DNA from: an uncultured Porphyromonadaceae bacterium | GTDB taxonomy: Bacteria > Bacteroidota > Bacteroidia > Bacteroidales > Muribaculaceae | Assembly (NCBI GenBank): GCA_900548705.1 | Contig: URLF01000103.1 | Span: 1 to 8,132, forward strand | Length of the DNA stretch: 8,132 nt | Direction of reading: 5' to 3' | Shown here: positions 7,277-8,132 of the stretch, one piece after another | How the letters are laid out: the number at the start of each line of letters is the position of its first letter | Position numbering within the stretch: position 1 is the first letter of the stretch | The notes under the pieces: generated by a model | The model's input: the letters and a program-made list of their open reading frames with translations, nothing else | Databases searched by the model: none | What the model was told of the DNA's origin: nothing | Program-made: the position numbers and the translations under genes

Positions 7277-8132
7277 ATGAAACTATTCCATATCCTGGCC
7301 GCCACATTGGCCGCGACGGCAATCACCGGATGCGGCGGCAGCGCGACCAACATCGCCGACACCGTGGCAGACTCTGTGGCCACCCCCGCGCAGGAATTGC
7401 TCCAGCGGCTCCAGAAAGTGCAGGATGCGGGTCTGACCATCTACGGCCATGACGACGACCCTGTCTACGGAGTCAACTGGTTTGGAGATGAAGGACGCTC
7501 GGATGTGCTTGAGACCGCAGGGGATTATCCCGGTATGATGCACTGGGACCTCGGCCTAATCGAAGTGTCGTCGGTGCTCAACCTCGATTCTGTCGCATTC
7601 GACCGTATGGCCCGCGAGATGGCCCTCCAGGATAAGCGCGGAGGTATAAACGCCATCTCCTGGCACCCCCTCAATCCTCACACCGGCAAGGATGCCTGGC
7701 AACCTGTCGATACCGATGTCGTCACCCTCGCCGTCACCCCCGGGACTGCCGAGAACGACACCCTCAAGGTATGGCTTGGACGTGCGGCCGACTACCTCGC
7801 TTCGATCAAGAATGAGGCAGGCGAGCCGATTCCCCTGATTTTCCGTCCCTGGCACGAGATGTCGGGCGGGTGGTTCTGGTGGGGAGGCCCCAACACCACC
7901 GTGGAGTCATACCGCAAGCTCTGGGACATGACCCGTGAGGCTTTCGATGCCAGAGGGCTTGACAACATACTCTACGCCTATTCCCCCGATGTAGTAGGCT
8001 CGAAGGAGGAGTATATGACATGGTATCCCGGCGACGACAAAGTGGATATCCTCGGCGCGGACGTGTATCACCGCGACGGGGCTGAAGGCACCGACCGTTG
8101 GTTCGCCTCGATTGACTCCACTTATGGCTCCG
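7277..8132 (+). CDS. Second GH26 family glycoside hydrolase lipoprotein, probable periplasmic mannobiohydrolase-type beta-mannanase (3' partial)
   Basis: The frame is open from the ATG at 7277 to the window end, giving 285 residues. It begins with a lipoprotein signal, MKLFHILAA then ITGC, with lipidated Cys19. The mature start GGSATNIADTV has no acidic cluster directly after the cysteine, which suggests the periplasmic face rather than the cell surface. No extra N-terminal domain is present: the GH26 barrel starts at about residue 40. GH26 landmarks are IYGHDDDPVYG (55-65), YPGMMHWDLGLIE, AISWHP (W129-H130), RPWHEMSGGWFWWGG with acid/base E194, and ILGADVYHRDG with Y264. The nucleophile glutamate is expected beyond the window. 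The YGHDDDPVYG opening and the HEMSGGWFWWG and NILYAYSPDV segments resemble, from memory, the mannobiose-releasing Bacteroides enzymes BoMan26A and BfMan26. Family is near certain; the exo mode and location are inferred. It shares only the active-site motifs with the preceding GH26, so it is not a recent duplicate. Confidence 0.93.
   Translation, partial: MKLFHILAATLAATAITGCGGSATNIADTVADSVATPAQELLQRLQKVQDAGLTIYGHDDDPVYGVNWFGDEGRSDVLETAGDYPGMMHWDLGLIEVSSVLNLDSVAFDRMAREMALQDKRGGINAISWHPLNPHTGKDAWQPVDTDVVTLAVTPGTAENDTLKVWLGRAADYLASIKNEAGEPIPLIFRPWHEMSGGWFWWGGPNTTVESYRKLWDMTREAFDARGLDNILYAYSPDVVGSKEEYMTWYPGDDKVDILGADVYHRDGAEGTDRWFASIDSTYGS

Noticed and set aside
7283..8021. Three minus-strand open frames (7283-7543, 7556-7855, 7806-8021) that could be read as genes after the hairpin.
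   Set aside because: The plus strand here encodes a continuous GH26 protein with catalytic motifs from 7277 to the window end, so these are shadows.
5775..8132. The two GH26 genes as a recent tandem duplication.
   Set aside because: Outside the active-site motifs the proteins differ in N-terminal architecture, signal type and most of the barrel, so they are distinct family members.

Overview
The window looks like part of a polysaccharide utilization locus (PUL) from a member of the Bacteroidota, most likely order Bacteroidales. The evidence is an adjacent SusC-like TonB-dependent transporter and SusD-like lipoprotein, followed by lipoproteins with Bacteroidota-type lipoboxes and acidic residues after the cysteine. 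Translation starts have no Shine-Dalgarno sequence, as is usual in this phylum. Codons are strongly G/C-ending, unlike the A/T-rich human Bacteroides. That would suit a GC-richer gut lineage such as Muribaculaceae or Rikenellaceae, but the family is a guess.

Layout, all on the + strand: (1) 1-2660, a SusC-like outer-membrane transporter cut off at its 5' end by the window edge; (2) 2688-4379, a complete SusD-like glycan-binding lipoprotein; (3) 4410-5738, a complete surface glycan-binding lipoprotein with two IPT/TIG-like domains and a C-terminal binding domain; (4) 5775-7163, a complete GH26 family lipoprotein with an Ig-like N-terminal domain; (5) 7200-7237, a 14-bp perfect GC-rich hairpin in the only sizeable gap; (6) 7277-8132, a second, different GH26 lipoprotein cut off at its 3' end. 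The first four genes are separated by only 27, 30 and 36 bases and are very probably one operon whose promoter lies upstream of the window. No gap exceeds 113 bases. No tRNA, rRNA, CRISPR array, insertion sequence or integrase was seen.

Proposed working model: the IPT/TIG protein and SusD capture a beta-mannan such as galactomannan or glucomannan at the cell surface. The first GH26, whose mature N-terminus resembles a surface-export signal, cuts the chain outside the cell. SusC/SusD imports the oligosaccharides. The second GH26, which lacks the acidic signal and resembles mannobiose-releasing periplasmic enzymes, trims them inside. This matches the known two-GH26 arrangement of the Bacteroides ovatus galactomannan PUL (BoMan26B at the surface, BoMan26A in the periplasm). 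Substrate assignment is inference, because GH26 also contains beta-1,3-xylanases and mixed-linkage beta-glucanases.

I found no clearly unprecedented system. The points most worth a second look are the hairpin before the second GH26, the opposite sorting signals on the two enzymes, the inserted aromatic loop next to the catalytic acid of the first GH26, and the ligand of the IPT/TIG protein.
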